Positions 15,701-26,400 of a stretch of 61,274 bases of DNA are shown here, one piece after another. Location of the stretch: positions 1-61,274 of the IMG/VR virus record IMGVR_UViG_3300025769_000007; one strand, given 5' to 3'. The stretch is from a virus. Numbering within the stretch: position 1 is the first letter of the stretch; every line of letters begins with the position of its first letter. The notes beneath the pieces were generated by a model. That model had not been told where the DNA came from, did no database searches, and saw only the letters and a list, made by a program, of their open reading frames with translations. The position numbers and the translations under genes were made by a program.

Positions 15701-18700
15701 CAACGTATGGATAAGTAGGGTGATCTTTTATTTTATCGTCAAGCCTAGAGTCAACATATCCAGCATCTACATCTATTCTGATAGCAGATACTATAGGGTT
15801 TCCTTTTAGGTCTTTTATAATGTCTTGATTAACAGTGTTATATATTTCCTTCATAGAAGGAATACCCCACTTTTCAAATATCTTACTCTGGATAGATTTT
15901 CTTATTATATCTTTTCTAACACCAAAAGCCTGAGGCATAGATAGAACTAAATTACTAAACTCTTTTACAGATTTAATCTTAGACGTTTTTATACCTTGAT
16001 CCTTAGCTTTAGAGTCAAAAGACTTAATAGTCATCTTTTTATTAAGGAAGTCTACAACTTCTTTTTTAGTAGCTCTCTTATCTTTTATGGCTTGATCAAG
16101 TTCTTTCATAACGTAATCAAACATGTTAACGCTACCGTCAATAGATCCTGGAGCCATAGCAGTTAAGAAAACTAAACCATCACTTTCTTTAGCTGCGTTA
16201 ATCATTCTAGTCGCTGCAGCCTTATCTGAGAATGCCCAAACACCTGTGTCTTCTTGGTAAGGATAAAACACTCCACCATCAAACTCATGTTTAACTCCTG
16301 TTGGAGATACAACCATACCAGATGCTGACCTATCGGTTAACATAAGTAAAGCCTTCTGACCATTAAACTCTTTTATACTACCTCTTTTTACTTTTGATAC
16401 GTCAAAGTTTGGGTAAAATTCAGGAGCTTGAAATCTTATCTCTTGGGTTTGAGTATTATCTGGTATATTTATGTTTACAACACCAAGGTCAGAATTGTTT
16501 TCTAATTTGTCTACTTGAAATTTAATAGACTCGTTAACCTTATCTTTATCAGCTTGTATGTCTCCAACTTCAAACTCTACACCTCCAACGTTAATCTTTC
16601 TACCATTCACTAAAGCTTCAGCTAAATCTGTTCTTAAATTAGATAAAGACATCTGATTAAGATCTATAGCTTCAACATTATCAAAAGGGGATGTAATACC
16701 AAGTCTAGATAACATCGCTTTTATAACTTCTCTAATTCTAGATAGTTTAGATTGACTGTTTACAAAGTGACCATAAGCAGCGTCACCCATCATCTCAGCA
16801 AAAGCTTCCTCTATAAGTCCTTCTTCAGAGAGACCTTCGTAGTTTGCTTCAGCCCACTCAAGATAAGACCCCTTCATTCTATTACCATCCTTCATCACTC
16901 TTCTCTTAACACCACTCTCTTTAACTTCAGCCTCTATTCTTTCATATAAAGCTGGGTCAGTCTTCTTAATGAAGTCAACCATTGGGTGAATGATCTCGTG
17001 GAATAAAGTGTTACCCTGAACAGTTTCAAGGTTTACATATATAGTCTTGTTAGATCCTCTAAAGAAAGAACTCATTTTTTTAGAAGGGTCTTGTCCTATA
17101 GTTTTTAATTGCTCTTCCATAGCCTTACTGTTCCTAACAACAGTAACGTTAAGACCACCAATAGAACTAAGTAATTTAAAGGCAAAGCCTAAAACTCTTT
17201 TTCGATCTTTAGTTAAACCTTGAAACACTTCACTATCATGGTTAGGATCACTCTCGTCTAACTTGTGAATGTTATCTGAGTTAAAGTTTTTACCATAACT
17301 TGTGTTGGCCCACTCAAGACCTGTATGTATAGATGTTTTTTCACCTGCAACATTCATTATAGTTAAGGCATCTCTTTTTCTAGCGTCAACCCCCTTAGCT
17401 ACATCTCCGTTTAAAGGAACTACACGTCCATCACCAAACATCAACCCATCCTTAGACGAGAAGATAGACTCTTGTTGGAATTGGTTACCTATATTTAAAG
17501 CAGTGGCGTTATCTATTCCTGTTACCACAAGGCTTTCTTCAGCAACCCCGTTGTAAACACCTTGAACGGTATAATAAGTTGCACCAGCCTCATCTAGCAT
17601 AGACTTAAGACTCTCCATTCTAGAGACTCTCTCTTGCTCTGTTAGACCTTCTTTCTCTGAAGTTAACACGTGGTAATCGTTGTTATCTATAACCTCTTGA
17701 GGTATCTCGTCAAGAGTTTCTTTCTTTGTTTTTAAGAATAGTTTATTGTTAATAGGAAATGAACCACTACCTGTAGTGCTTTTAGGTCTTTCAGCTCTAA
17801 GTTTAGCTTTTCTATTTTCTACTATACTTTCACTATAGTTAGCTTCAAATCCTTCTCTAGTTTCTTTCTCTCTTTTATTTAAACTATATCCTTCATCTTC
17901 AGCAAATGGATGTAGTCCATCAATAAGCTGTTCATTACTTGCAGGATTATCTTTACTAAATTTTTCGCTAGAATATCTAGTACCTTCTTCATCTTTAAGC
18001 TCTACTCTTTTAGAACCATCTTTACTAGTTTTTACCTCAACAGTTTGTGAATTACCATCTCCGTCTGTTATAGTATAGTATTCTGTTCTAATAATACTGT
18101 CGTCTTGAGCTAACTCATCTGATGTAAACTCTTGTTCTGCTACTTCCTTTTTAGATGCCTTATTAGCAACCTCAAAGTCTTTCATAGCGTTCCTAGCTGC
18201 AGAAACACTTTTAAACTTACCTTGAGTTATCTCTGACGTTTGAGATACTTCGCCATTAACCTTTATACCACTTTGGTTTTGAGACTGAACCACTGTTGGC
18301 TTTCTCTTACCATCCTCCAATTGTTTCTTAACAGCGTCATACTGCTCTTGACTATCTATCTTTGTAGCGTCTACAGTTTCAGTGACTTTAGATACAGACG
18401 TGTTTTGAGATTCTACAGCGTCTACTATTTCTATATTGTTGTCATCAAGGATTTTTTTAGACTCAGCTCTAGCAGCTCTAGTGCTTTCAGTAACGTTGTA
18501 CTTAGACTTCTTACCTTCAGCCTCCATTTCAGAGATAGCACTTGCAAGACTAGAGACGTCCTCCATAGAAACCTCGTAGTCTTCTTTTTTAGCTTTAGCA
18601 TCCTCTTTTGCTTGATTGATTTTTCTAGATAAGCTAGATACAGCTTTCTCTTTTTCAAACATCTTAGCTTTAGCCTGCTGAGCATCAGGTGCACTGTGAC

Positions 18701-20615
18701 CATAAACTAAATCATCTATAGCCTGTCGAGCCACATCACTTACAGAGTAGTCTACCTTAAGTTTACCATCTCTAATTTGTTGAGCTACTTCTGGATCTTT
18801 AGCAAGGTTAATAGCCTCACCTCTAGACACCTCTCTTGTTTCACCCTTTTCGTTTGTAAAGATTACAGAGGTGTTGTCGTTGATTATGTTTAGATTTCTG
18901 CTAATATCTTTAGCACCCCTAACTGTGGTATAAGTAAGTCCACCAAATAGAGATGATATAATGGCTGTATCTACCATCCTAATAGCAAACTCTCCAGAGT
19001 CGAACTCTTCTAACCCTACAGCCGCATCAGATAGATACTGAGAACCTTCTGTTGCTACCTCAGAAGATGTTTCTATAAACATAGATTTTTTAATACCTTG
19101 GAAGTAACTATCAAGTAAAATATTAGGATCTGTAATAGCTTTAAAACCACCAGCAGTTCTAGCAGAGTTTATAATTCCTTGGGTGTACTTTTCAAAGAAA
19201 GCCTCTGAAACAGCAGTAACACCTTCACTAAAGTGTATTTGCCAATCCTTTATATCTTCACCTTTTCTTCTTCTTTCTTTAAGTTCTAAAGATTTCATAC
19301 CTCCAGCTGAGGCACCACCAAGTATAAGGGGAACTGTTCCTCCACCTGCCAAGGCTATAGATAAAGTAAAAGGAACTGCGTTAGCAATACCATTACCTGT
19401 ATTAAAGAAAGCGTCATCAAAGTTGCCGTCAAATATAGCCTTTGTAATAGATGACTCTTCAGGTATTCTAGTCTTCTCTCTTATATGCTCAGCGTAATCG
19501 CTAACCTTATTAGCATAGTATCCACCCTCTTGCATATATAAATCCCAGGCAGATAAATCTTCAAACTCTTCTGAATCAGCTAAAGGAGACGGTTTCATCC
19601 CTAAGGCTGCAGGAGCTTTCTCTAACTGCTCAAGAGCCCCAGCACCTAAATCTATAGTTGTAGCTAAAAGATTCTGCCCCCAATCACCAAACCTTCCTCC
19701 AGAATCTATCTGTCTATTCATAAAGTCTTCAACGTACTTTATAGCCTCGTAGCTTGGGTCACTTGGATCTGGAACTCTTATACTAAAGTTTACGCTTTCC
19801 CCATCTTGGGCAGCGTTAACATTATCAGTCTTCATCCAATAGTCTAAAGCTTCGTTAATAGAAGCTTCTTTGCCATCTATAGTCATGGCAGACATTCTTA
19901 TATTGTTTGAGTCTATATCTGAATCTTCTAAGGCTTTAGAAAATTCTTCAGGTGATTGAGATGATTTAGCTATGGATTGAAACAAAGCGTTATCATACTC
20001 TGTCTTTGCAGCTTTAATCTTTTCTTCGTTACCAGATAGGTATAGTTTTGAAGTAGCGTCTTTCTCAGCTAGTTCGGTTTGTTCTTGGTTGTATTCTGAC
20101 CAATTAGAAAACCTGTCGTACCACTTCTCAGCCCAAGAGGCTTGATTATCTTTCTCTTCTTGAGTCTTTTTTGTTGACTCAACCTCTTCCTCTTTATTTT
20201 TTGCTGATAAAAAGTCATCGTAATTTAAACCCTGATCTTCAAAGAAAGGTCTTTGGTCTTCTTGTCTAGCTATCTTTATCTTATCCTCGTTGGAAACACC
20301 ATCATAACTAGCTAATCTTTCTTCTAAACTAAGCTGAACGTCTTGTTCCAAAGAAGATTGACCATCTTCCGATACTGATGGAGACACCCCTGAATCCACT
20401 TGGGCACTCGCACCTTGAGGCATAGAAGAATCTTTTTTTTTTAACCTAGACTCGTATTGCTCATAGTCACCAAGGTCTATGCCTTTACCAGAAACAGTAT
20501 CGTAAAAACTTTTACGCATATCTTCTGTTTCCATTTTAGCAGAAAAGTCATCAAATGAACCAACATCAAACTTAGTTGAAATTGCTTCGTATAGTTTTTT
20601 TAAATCGTCATTCAT
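12783..20615 (-). CDS. Giant polyvalent internal virion protein with metalloprotease motif
   Basis: The product has about 2610 residues. ATG 20615 overlaps the upstream stop as TAATG; ATG 20621 is also possible. It is a multidomain protein of the kind carried inside phage heads and ejected with DNA. Visible parts: charged coiled-coil segments (N-terminal 200 residues and about 650-720); hydrophobic segments (about 405-435, FTLSIALAGGGTVPLILGG, and near 550) that could insert into a membrane; a zincin motif TLFHEIIHPMVDF near residue 1207; and a C-terminal region with TVWNPGTHFKNIIGNS near 2080, resembling large polyvalent protein domains. It is the last gene of the late arm and shares its operon with two other internal-type proteins. 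The enzymatic role is inferred from motifs. Confidence 0.75.
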   Translation of the reverse strand: MNDDLKKLYEAISTKFDVGSFDDFSAKMETEDMRKSFYDTVSGKGIDLGDYEQYESRLKKKDSSMPQGASAQVDSGVSPSVSEDGQSSLEQDVQLSLEERLASYDGVSNEDKIKIARQEDQRPFFEDQGLNYDDFLSAKNKEEEVESTKKTQEEKDNQASWAEKWYDRFSNWSEYNQEQTELAEKDATSKLYLSGNEEKIKAAKTEYDNALFQSIAKSSQSPEEFSKALEDSDIDSNNIRMSAMTIDGKEASINEALDYWMKTDNVNAAQDGESVNFSIRVPDPSDPSYEAIKYVEDFMNRQIDSGGRFGDWGQNLLATTIDLGAGALEQLEKAPAALGMKPSPLADSEEFEDLSAWDLYMQEGGYYANKVSDYAEHIREKTRIPEESSITKAIFDGNFDDAFFNTGNGIANAVPFTLSIALAGGGTVPLILGGASAGGMKSLELKERRRKGEDIKDWQIHFSEGVTAVSEAFFEKYTQGIINSARTAGGFKAITDPNILLDSYFQGIKKSMFIETSSEVATEGSQYLSDAAVGLEEFDSGEFAIRMVDTAIISSLFGGLTYTTVRGAKDISRNLNIINDNTSVIFTNEKGETREVSRGEAINLAKDPEVAQQIRDGKLKVDYSVSDVARQAIDDLVYGHSAPDAQQAKAKMFEKEKAVSSLSRKINQAKEDAKAKKEDYEVSMEDVSSLASAISEMEAEGKKSKYNVTESTRAARAESKKILDDNNIEIVDAVESQNTSVSKVTETVDATKIDSQEQYDAVKKQLEDGKRKPTVVQSQNQSGIKVNGEVSQTSEITQGKFKSVSAARNAMKDFEVANKASKKEVAEQEFTSDELAQDDSIIRTEYYTITDGDGNSQTVEVKTSKDGSKRVELKDEEGTRYSSEKFSKDNPASNEQLIDGLHPFAEDEGYSLNKREKETREGFEANYSESIVENRKAKLRAERPKSTTGSGSFPINNKLFLKTKKETLDEIPQEVIDNNDYHVLTSEKEGLTEQERVSRMESLKSMLDEAGATYYTVQGVYNGVAEESLVVTGIDNATALNIGNQFQQESIFSSKDGLMFGDGRVVPLNGDVAKGVDARKRDALTIMNVAGEKTSIHTGLEWANTSYGKNFNSDNIHKLDESDPNHDSEVFQGLTKDRKRVLGFAFKLLSSIGGLNVTVVRNSKAMEEQLKTIGQDPSKKMSSFFRGSNKTIYVNLETVQGNTLFHEIIHPMVDFIKKTDPALYERIEAEVKESGVKRRVMKDGNRMKGSYLEWAEANYEGLSEEGLIEEAFAEMMGDAAYGHFVNSQSKLSRIREVIKAMLSRLGITSPFDNVEAIDLNQMSLSNLRTDLAEALVNGRKINVGGVEFEVGDIQADKDKVNESIKFQVDKLENNSDLGVVNINIPDNTQTQEIRFQAPEFYPNFDVSKVKRGSIKEFNGQKALLMLTDRSASGMVVSPTGVKHEFDGGVFYPYQEDTGVWAFSDKAAATRMINAAKESDGLVFLTAMAPGSIDGSVNMFDYVMKELDQAIKDKRATKKEVVDFLNKKMTIKSFDSKAKDQGIKTSKIKSVKEFSNLVLSMPQAFGVRKDIIRKSIQSKIFEKWGIPSMKEIYNTVNQDIIKDLKGNPIVSAIRIDVDAGYVDSRLDDKIKDHPTYPYVVKGEPLMIFDESVDASEVWDELNLADKFLIDSRTGEKLSEGTTQARRQRKIEMARPVVDIRMQAPQAEGETNVYTSGLTTIAFDIADKVIEADYKAGKYLTGKLSKAGFDKGKEYEIRLSQLLGKPFGTHSNEEIKEIMVLSRGNLNAELLRVSENSKALKKALEGTDFTSGQINDLLHNMDEIRSMEDSEIKSILMDMRIHIDQLSRTLIEEEMIEGSTMFTVDENMGVYVRRSYKQFEVKGWEQTDNDIIKKAKEFLYREVESQNKKDVEEGRLDENGEPITLMSKDKIKDKAEVNYRKITEDKEFLYNMKNSTSLDGLNRVSSIFKEKKVIPEEIRELWGQIDNPLFNYSNTVSKLARTVSAERMFREIYDVGNGKFISNEQTSDTYYELKGSKFGSLEGKFVDEEMFAVMNQVSDGFDSKWWYNFYMKVVLFNKKMKTVWNPGTHFKNIIGNSAFATMNGHIGFRGGMYKDSKTSFNAVRGLKDAELEALYSKLVKLGVVNSSASLQEIRGIANDVYDSNFDLSEYLDESKGYVGKQIAKVGRGSKKLIKLFDDKAMSAYQAEDDIWKIFGFISEKARYIKAGLDVSTAEEMAAKNIRNLYPNYNEVPRIIRLLGRSPLVGSFVAFQAESVRNAKNTLALGFEEMGSDNSKIKKIGATRIAGTIFTMYLMESIQLYTAQFLGQMIGLGGEDDEKIEERMMRTLMPEWDASGNISYISKGELDSRQTEGQTQKDKYFDYINFSSISGVGYTKDIMRIMFNDLNTKIGKESMMDVLEKVYAPFLGEEMTLKVLRDAINNDGNKVFNPTDKPHMQIASVMSYVGNKIGPGALKTGKRIYDSMDRDSEMVPEYEVLAFFGLRVSRVNVNKNMSIQAYYVYKDMIDRVGYEVLKDQDMLMNTSNSGGSTYDSKMDNYVNRLVDVYGAGILNSIEGDDILAIFRNSRISEEVIKLVDQRAKSRYQEDYINVEAK

Positions 20616-22111
20616 TACCATTCAAGTTTTTCTGGAGCCCCACCACCTTGTTGAGATGATTCTAAATTAGAGTATTCTATTATTTTAGCACCTGTACTTC
20701 CCTTCTCAAATTTATTCTTAAATAAAGAAGAGTCTAGCCTACCTAAAGGAACTAAGAATGAAGATCCTTTGTATTCCATTACAGCTACAGGCTTATTATC
20801 CTCAGTTAAAGCAATTCTTTGAAGATTAGCTTCAATACTATCTGAGTCAGAGTCGTACCAGTTCTTGTTATATAAGAACGTTCCTGTAGTTTCTTTGTCC
20901 CCAACATTCTGACCTTCAACACCTTGTAAATCTTCTAAAAATACTGAAACTTTAGTTACATCTCTTACGACAGCACTCTTATTATCATCAAGTTTAACTG
21001 AAATATTATTTATGTTTTTAAGTTGTTCTGACGGACTCTCTAGTAAAGATATAGAATCCTTAGATAAGACTTCTTCTTCTGCCTTTTTAGTTGAAGGTTT
21101 AGAACCTCTTCGAGGGCCTCTGTTTTCGTACTCTCTATCAGAAATCTTTTTACCTAAATACTCAGCGTACTGGTCAGATAACTCTTTATTAAAGTTTTCA
21201 CTTTGAGGATCTAACTGTCCAATTAACTCTTCATCAGGGGATGTAATACCACCAACAACAGAGTCATTATTTGGATTAATATAAGCTTCTAAGAAAAAAG
21301 CCTCCTTACCAGTCATAGATTCTCCGTTTACGATAAGTTGCTCAGTATTATATATCCTTTCAGCGTTTTTATCATCATGCCTATTATAAGCATTCACCTT
21401 TAACTTTGTAGTTATTTTATCTGTAGTCTGAGATTTTTGATCGTCTGATATACTTAAGTATTCCCAACCATCTTTTCCTATAGCTTTTCCTTCACGATTT
21501 TTATCATCTTTCTCGAAGTAATCGTCTTTAGACATATAAAAGGGAACAAACTCACTCTCGTTAACCATAGACTGAGAGTCTATAGGATAAGCCTCTAAAG
21601 CTTGATCTAAGTCCATCTCACCGCTATTTACAGCCTCTTGAACTTGACTCCAGTTGTACTTATAAAGGTACTCACCATCTTCAGTCAACTTAAGGTTATC
21701 AGCCTTTCCTGCAGTAACAAGATTATTTAAAGATGTTAAGTCATTACTTATGCTGTCATACTTAGATTTATTAGCAGTAAGATCTCTTTCTAGGCTTAGT
21801 TGTTGATTTTTAGCCTCGTTATCTCCATCATATATGGCCATAGCTTTTTCATTGGCAAAACCTTGGTATTCACCAACTTGCGATTGAAACTGATCAACCA
21901 AGAAAGGATCCATTCCTTCTACAGAATAATCTTTTATTTGAGCTTTAGAACCTTTTCTTCTAGCTTCTTTCTTTTTATCAGCAAGTTGTTGCTTCCTAAG
22001 TTCCAACTCTTCTTTTTGAATAGCGAGTTGCTGCCTAGTAGCCTCTTCTTTTAAAAGATCACGATTGTTTTTAAAAACTGTACCTGTGAAAAATAAACCT
22101 TCTCCAGCCAT
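20615..22111 (-). CDS. Putative internal virion protein, 498 residues
   Basis: The N-terminal 90 residues form a basic coiled coil (QQLAIQKEELELRKQQLADK). The rest is acidic and polar, with no signal peptide or transmembrane segment. It sits between the 419-residue membrane-active-like protein and the giant polyvalent protein, coupled to the latter by a TAATG overlap. This position corresponds to internal core or cargo genes of short-tailed phages. No specific family is recognised. Confidence 0.6.
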   Translation of the reverse strand: MAGEGLFFTGTVFKNNRDLLKEEATRQQLAIQKEELELRKQQLADKKKEARRKGSKAQIKDYSVEGMDPFLVDQFQSQVGEYQGFANEKAMAIYDGDNEAKNQQLSLERDLTANKSKYDSISNDLTSLNNLVTAGKADNLKLTEDGEYLYKYNWSQVQEAVNSGEMDLDQALEAYPIDSQSMVNESEFVPFYMSKDDYFEKDDKNREGKAIGKDGWEYLSISDDQKSQTTDKITTKLKVNAYNRHDDKNAERIYNTEQLIVNGESMTGKEAFFLEAYINPNNDSVVGGITSPDEELIGQLDPQSENFNKELSDQYAEYLGKKISDREYENRGPRRGSKPSTKKAEEEVLSKDSISLLESPSEQLKNINNISVKLDDNKSAVVRDVTKVSVFLEDLQGVEGQNVGDKETTGTFLYNKNWYDSDSDSIEANLQRIALTEDNKPVAVMEYKGSSFLVPLGRLDSSLFKNKFEKGSTGAKIIEYSNLESSQQGGGAPEKLEW

Positions 22112-22116
22112 GTTTC

Positions 22117-23376
22117 TTAGTATTTAGATTTCATGTAGGCTCCCATTCTAGCCTTAATCTTAGATAGGTAACCTCCACCTTTCATTTGAGGTGCGTCAAC
22201 TCTACCTTTCTCTTTAATCAATTGCTCTCTATAGTTTTTAATAAAGTCAATCTCAGCTTTACTTGTTGAATCTATATCGAAAGAAAGCTTATCACCAATA
22301 TACTTAACAAGTCCAGCAGGATTTGTTGGGTCTTCATCGAAAGGAAGTTCTCCAACGTTTCTAACTTGATCAGCGTTACCTTTCATTACTCTTACTATTT
22401 CCTGAGCCTTGTCTTGATTTAAAGGTGGTACAGTAGGTTTTTTAACCTTACCTCCCTCTTGAGCTTCACTATCATCATCACCTATGACATTCTCGTCATA
22501 CTTAGCAACTAAATCTTTCATTAAGTCAAAAGCAACATCTTTATCTTCACTCTTTAAAGCCTCTCTAATGTTGTCAACATCATCAGGAGGTAGTATAAGT
22601 TCTCCACCTGTAGCCTCACCAATCTTCTCACCGTCCTTGACCATATCTATAGGGTTACTGTTGTGATCAAACTTCCCTGGTGTTACTCCGCCCTCTTCAG
22701 AATCAATTTTACCACCTTTTTTCAGGGTCATTTTACCACCTCTAAGCTTTGCTTCTGGCTGATCATAATCTATACTAGATACCTGATCCACAGGATCTAA
22801 AGTTACAGCTTTTTGACGACTACCAAAATTCATAGCACCAATACCACTAGCTATATCCTCAAGACCACCAAATATATTTTGTTCTGCAGCAGCCTTCTGA
22901 CCTACTATACCTTTAAGTTCAGATTCAGCAACACCCAGTCTTTGACTCTCAGCCATTTGTTGTTCTTGAGACAATCTTTGTAAAGCCTGAGTTTTAGCTT
23001 CTTGTTGTTCACCAAGTAAACCTAACTCTTGCTCTCTAGCTTGTCTTTGAATACCCATAGCACCAGATAATGCTGCTCTAGGGTCTCTAGCTAAGTTTCT
23101 CATAGCTGTAGCTTGACTAGCAAGCCTAGATTGCTCTAAGCCTTCTATGTAATCCTGATCAATAGGCTCATCAACCATTCTTCTAGTAGCTGAACTAATT
23201 CCTCTTTCCAATCTACCTTTATCAAAAGCTTCCTGAGCCTTTCTAGCTTTTCTAGCCTGAATACCACCGTATATTGCCCTACCTAAGCCAAGAGCTGCTG
23301 TTGCAGCTCCAACAAAAGCTTTAGGTGCTTTTTTATTTTTGTTGTATTTTATCTTAGTTTTTACTCTACGTGCCAT
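22117..23376 (-). CDS. Putative internal virion / ejection protein, 419 residues
   Basis: The product starts with a Lys-rich segment, then a Gly/Ala-rich hydrophobic stretch (AFVGAATAALGLGRAIYGGI, residues about 20-39). A long Gln/Arg/Ala-rich helical region follows (about 45-170). The C-terminal half contains NPIDMVKDGEKIGEATGGEL, a motif shared by structural proteins of several podovirus-like phages. It probably helps form the DNA-ejection conduit. A promoter-like TACATTTG lies just upstream. Confidence 0.6.
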   Translation of the reverse strand: MARRVKTKIKYNKNKKAPKAFVGAATAALGLGRAIYGGIQARKARKAQEAFDKGRLERGISSATRRMVDEPIDQDYIEGLEQSRLASQATAMRNLARDPRAALSGAMGIQRQAREQELGLLGEQQEAKTQALQRLSQEQQMAESQRLGVAESELKGIVGQKAAAEQNIFGGLEDIASGIGAMNFGSRQKAVTLDPVDQVSSIDYDQPEAKLRGGKMTLKKGGKIDSEEGGVTPGKFDHNSNPIDMVKDGEKIGEATGGELILPPDDVDNIREALKSEDKDVAFDLMKDLVAKYDENVIGDDDSEAQEGGKVKKPTVPPLNQDKAQEIVRVMKGNADQVRNVGELPFDEDPTNPAGLVKYIGDKLSFDIDSTSKAEIDFIKNYREQLIKEKGRVDAPQMKGGGYLSKIKARMGAYMKSKY

Positions 23377-23391
23377 GTTATTGAATTTTTA

Positions 23392-23399
23392 CAAATGTA
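23392..23399 (-). promoter_or_regulatory. Promoter -7 element for the internal-virion-protein genes
   Basis: Read leftwards, TACATTTG (complement of 23392-23399) lies 16 bases upstream of the ATG at 23376 in the only gap between the muzzle gene and the internal protein genes. It matches TAnnTTTG exactly, but no TTTG box is present at the expected distance. It could give extra expression of the last three late genes. Confidence 0.45.
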
Positions 23400-23413
23400 C
23401 TAATTTTTTTTTA

Positions 23414-26400
23414 TTATTTATTACTAAGCTCACTCTTGTCTACATCTACGTTTGCAGCGTACAAATTAAATTTGTATTTAGACTGATACCAGTGAGATGT
23501 AAGGATTGTTTTAAGGTAGTGACCTTTTAGCTTCTCACCGTCTATAAGACCCTCCTTAACTATAAAGTAAAACTTATTACCTTGTATATCGTTGTAATTA
23601 TCTGATATAAATTCAACCCTTTCCTGTGTCACGTTGTAAACCCATCCTGCGTGTTTAGTTTCTCCTGTCTTAACATCCATACAATGCAAAGAGTATTCAC
23701 ATGGGAAAACAGAAGACCTAGACCTAGATGATGTTCCATTTTTAGCTACAAAAATTCCTCTAGGTGGATTTACTTTCTGAATATTTAAATTATTTATATA
23801 AAACTCAGGTTGATTTTCTTCAGATCTTATATATAAATAAGGGTCAATGTTTTTGTCACCAGAGTTTAACTCAATTTCATGATTTTGTAAGTAATTTGTA
23901 TTGTCAATTGAAATAGTCTGAAATGACGAACCTAGTTTACCAGATTGATTAACTCTATCTCCAATTCTAAAAGACAAAGAAACTTTACTTCTGTCTAATA
24001 CATCTATTAAGTTTAATCTAAAAGAAATTATATACTTAGAATTAGACTTAAAGTCTATAGTAGAACTTGTCCTTACTTGAGATGAAGAATTTTGTTTGTC
24101 AAAATACAAAACGTTACCACTTCTTTTTTTGTTTTTTTGAACTTTAACTCCTGAATCTACAACAGTCCAATCAGAAGAGTTCGCAAAATTACCTTTAGAA
24201 GATAAGATGTCTTTACCTTTATTGAGGCCACCATTAAGATCAAAAACTTCTTCAAACTTAAAATCTTCTCTAATATCTAAAATTCCGTACACTCCACCAG
24301 GAATTATATTAGAAACAGTAGTAGATTTACTACCCATAAAAGGAAGACTGTTAGATTTAAAATCACCTTTAAGGATAAAATTAGAACCATAACTACTTGC
24401 ACTAAACATACCTAATCCAAAAATATTAGAAGCGTCTCCATCAAAATCACCTTGAAAGTCACCATACTCATTTACGTTAAACTTGCTTGGAGCAAAAGGA
24501 ATTTGAGAATATTGAACGCCCTCCTTTGTTTTATAATCTATAACATCAATTCTATTGTTTTTTGACCTGTAGTTAACGGAGTTGTCTAAAATAACTTTTT
24601 GTTTTGTTAAGATACTTTTAACTACATTGTACTGAGGACTTAAATTTTCTGCATTATAGAACCTAATTAAATCACCTGGAGATAAATCTTTATAAAAGTT
24701 AGAGCTTGGAGATCCATAAAGGCAGTAAGGAGAGTCTTCTTTCGTTGATATAGTTCCGTCAACTTTTTTATAACCTATCTGAGTAGATACAACAGAGTCA
24801 TAAGAGTTATTGTATTGACCCATATTAGTAGACATGTTAGTTAAAAGCTTTGTGTCACTTTCTAACGATATGCTATTATAGGTTTTTACAGATGATGGGT
24901 CTGAGTTAAACGGAAACTCTATATTAGAGTTGTATCTAACACCATAGAAAGTATTAAAATTACTTTTATTTTCAGTGTTGTGTCTGTATATTTTACCATT
25001 TTTATACGTAACAAACTGTCTATTTATTTTGCCATAAAACTCTGGTTTATAGCTATAAAAAGATGTCCACTTTTTTAAAGTGTCATTAAAAGCTATAGTT
25101 TTAGCAGGGTCAAAAACTGCAGCATCTTGATTACTAACTAAACTGTAAGACTCGTCAAAATTAACAGAATCAAATCCCCAAAATCCAGAATTATTATAAT
25201 CTTCAGTTTTTAATATAGCTGGTAGAGTAACTATATACTCATCATACTTAGGATCGTAGCCAGCAACAATTTTAAGGCTTTCAAATTCTTGATCTATATA
25301 CACTTGACCTTTATCTCTAATATAATCAGACAATCCATAGTCAGAGATTCTTGTAATACCATCTCCGCCAAGCCTTAATATAGAACCTCTCTTTATGTCT
25401 ACAAAATAAAACCTATCATTATTCTCAACTATACTTTCAGGGTTGAGGCTACAACCATTCTCTGCAGAATACACCTGAGCATAATCAGCAAGTATATCTT
25501 TAGATAGCGTTAGATTAGAGTTACCATCAGCATAATTAACTATATTTTTACCAACCAAAGCTCTACCTACTCTATTCTCATGAAATATCAAAAGGTCATC
25601 ACCTTTAATCATTAAAGATTGTATTGACCCAAAGTCTTGATTGTAGTCGTAGTATGGAGATGTTGCCATATCAAAAGTACTAAGACCATTAAAATTAGCC
25701 GTACCTTGAAAAACATCAGAGTAGTATACTGAGGCTGACAACCTTCTCTCTTCAGAATAAGGATTTACTATATTGACTCTACCCTTATCCCAGTTGTCAG
25801 AATTATAGAAATCTGTTAGGTAATAACTCTCGCAAGCAAAAGCAACTTGTTCAACCCCCGAAGTTAGGTTCCCATCACTTTCAACACGTTTTTCATGATA
25901 AGGAACCATAACCCTTCTTCTAGTGTAAACATCACCATGAAGTAAAGTTCCAGCAGCATAGTTTGTAGTTTGGTTTCCACTATCATCAATAGGTCCATTT
26001 AGACCATCTATAGCTGTAACCTCCATTCTAGACTCTTCGTCAAAAAAGTAATCAGAACCTTGCCCCTGATGAGACCTAAAATCAGTTCCTGGATTCTCTA
26101 TCTCAAACTTTTCTCCTACCTCATAAAACAAACCAGAAACCTCTGATTGTATAGATTTTTTAGGTCTATATATTTCTACTATAAGTCTATTATAGCCGTT
26201 ATGTGAAAAATCATAGTCAGTATGATCAACATCAGCATGATCAATAGCTATACTACCATCAATAGTTCCATTATTTGCTGTAGAAAAATCTATATCGTTA
26301 CCAGCATCTGTAGGACTATCTATAACAATGTAAAATCCTGGAATACGATCAGATCCACCAACAGCATCCTGAATCTCCTCTTGAGTGTAAAAATCATAAG

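Noticed and set aside
18240-18632. 130-codon rightward frame opposite the giant protein gene, and other long frames opposite late genes
   Set aside because: These are shadows on the complementary strand of well-supported genes, with Ser/Phe/Leu-rich, non-protein-like composition.
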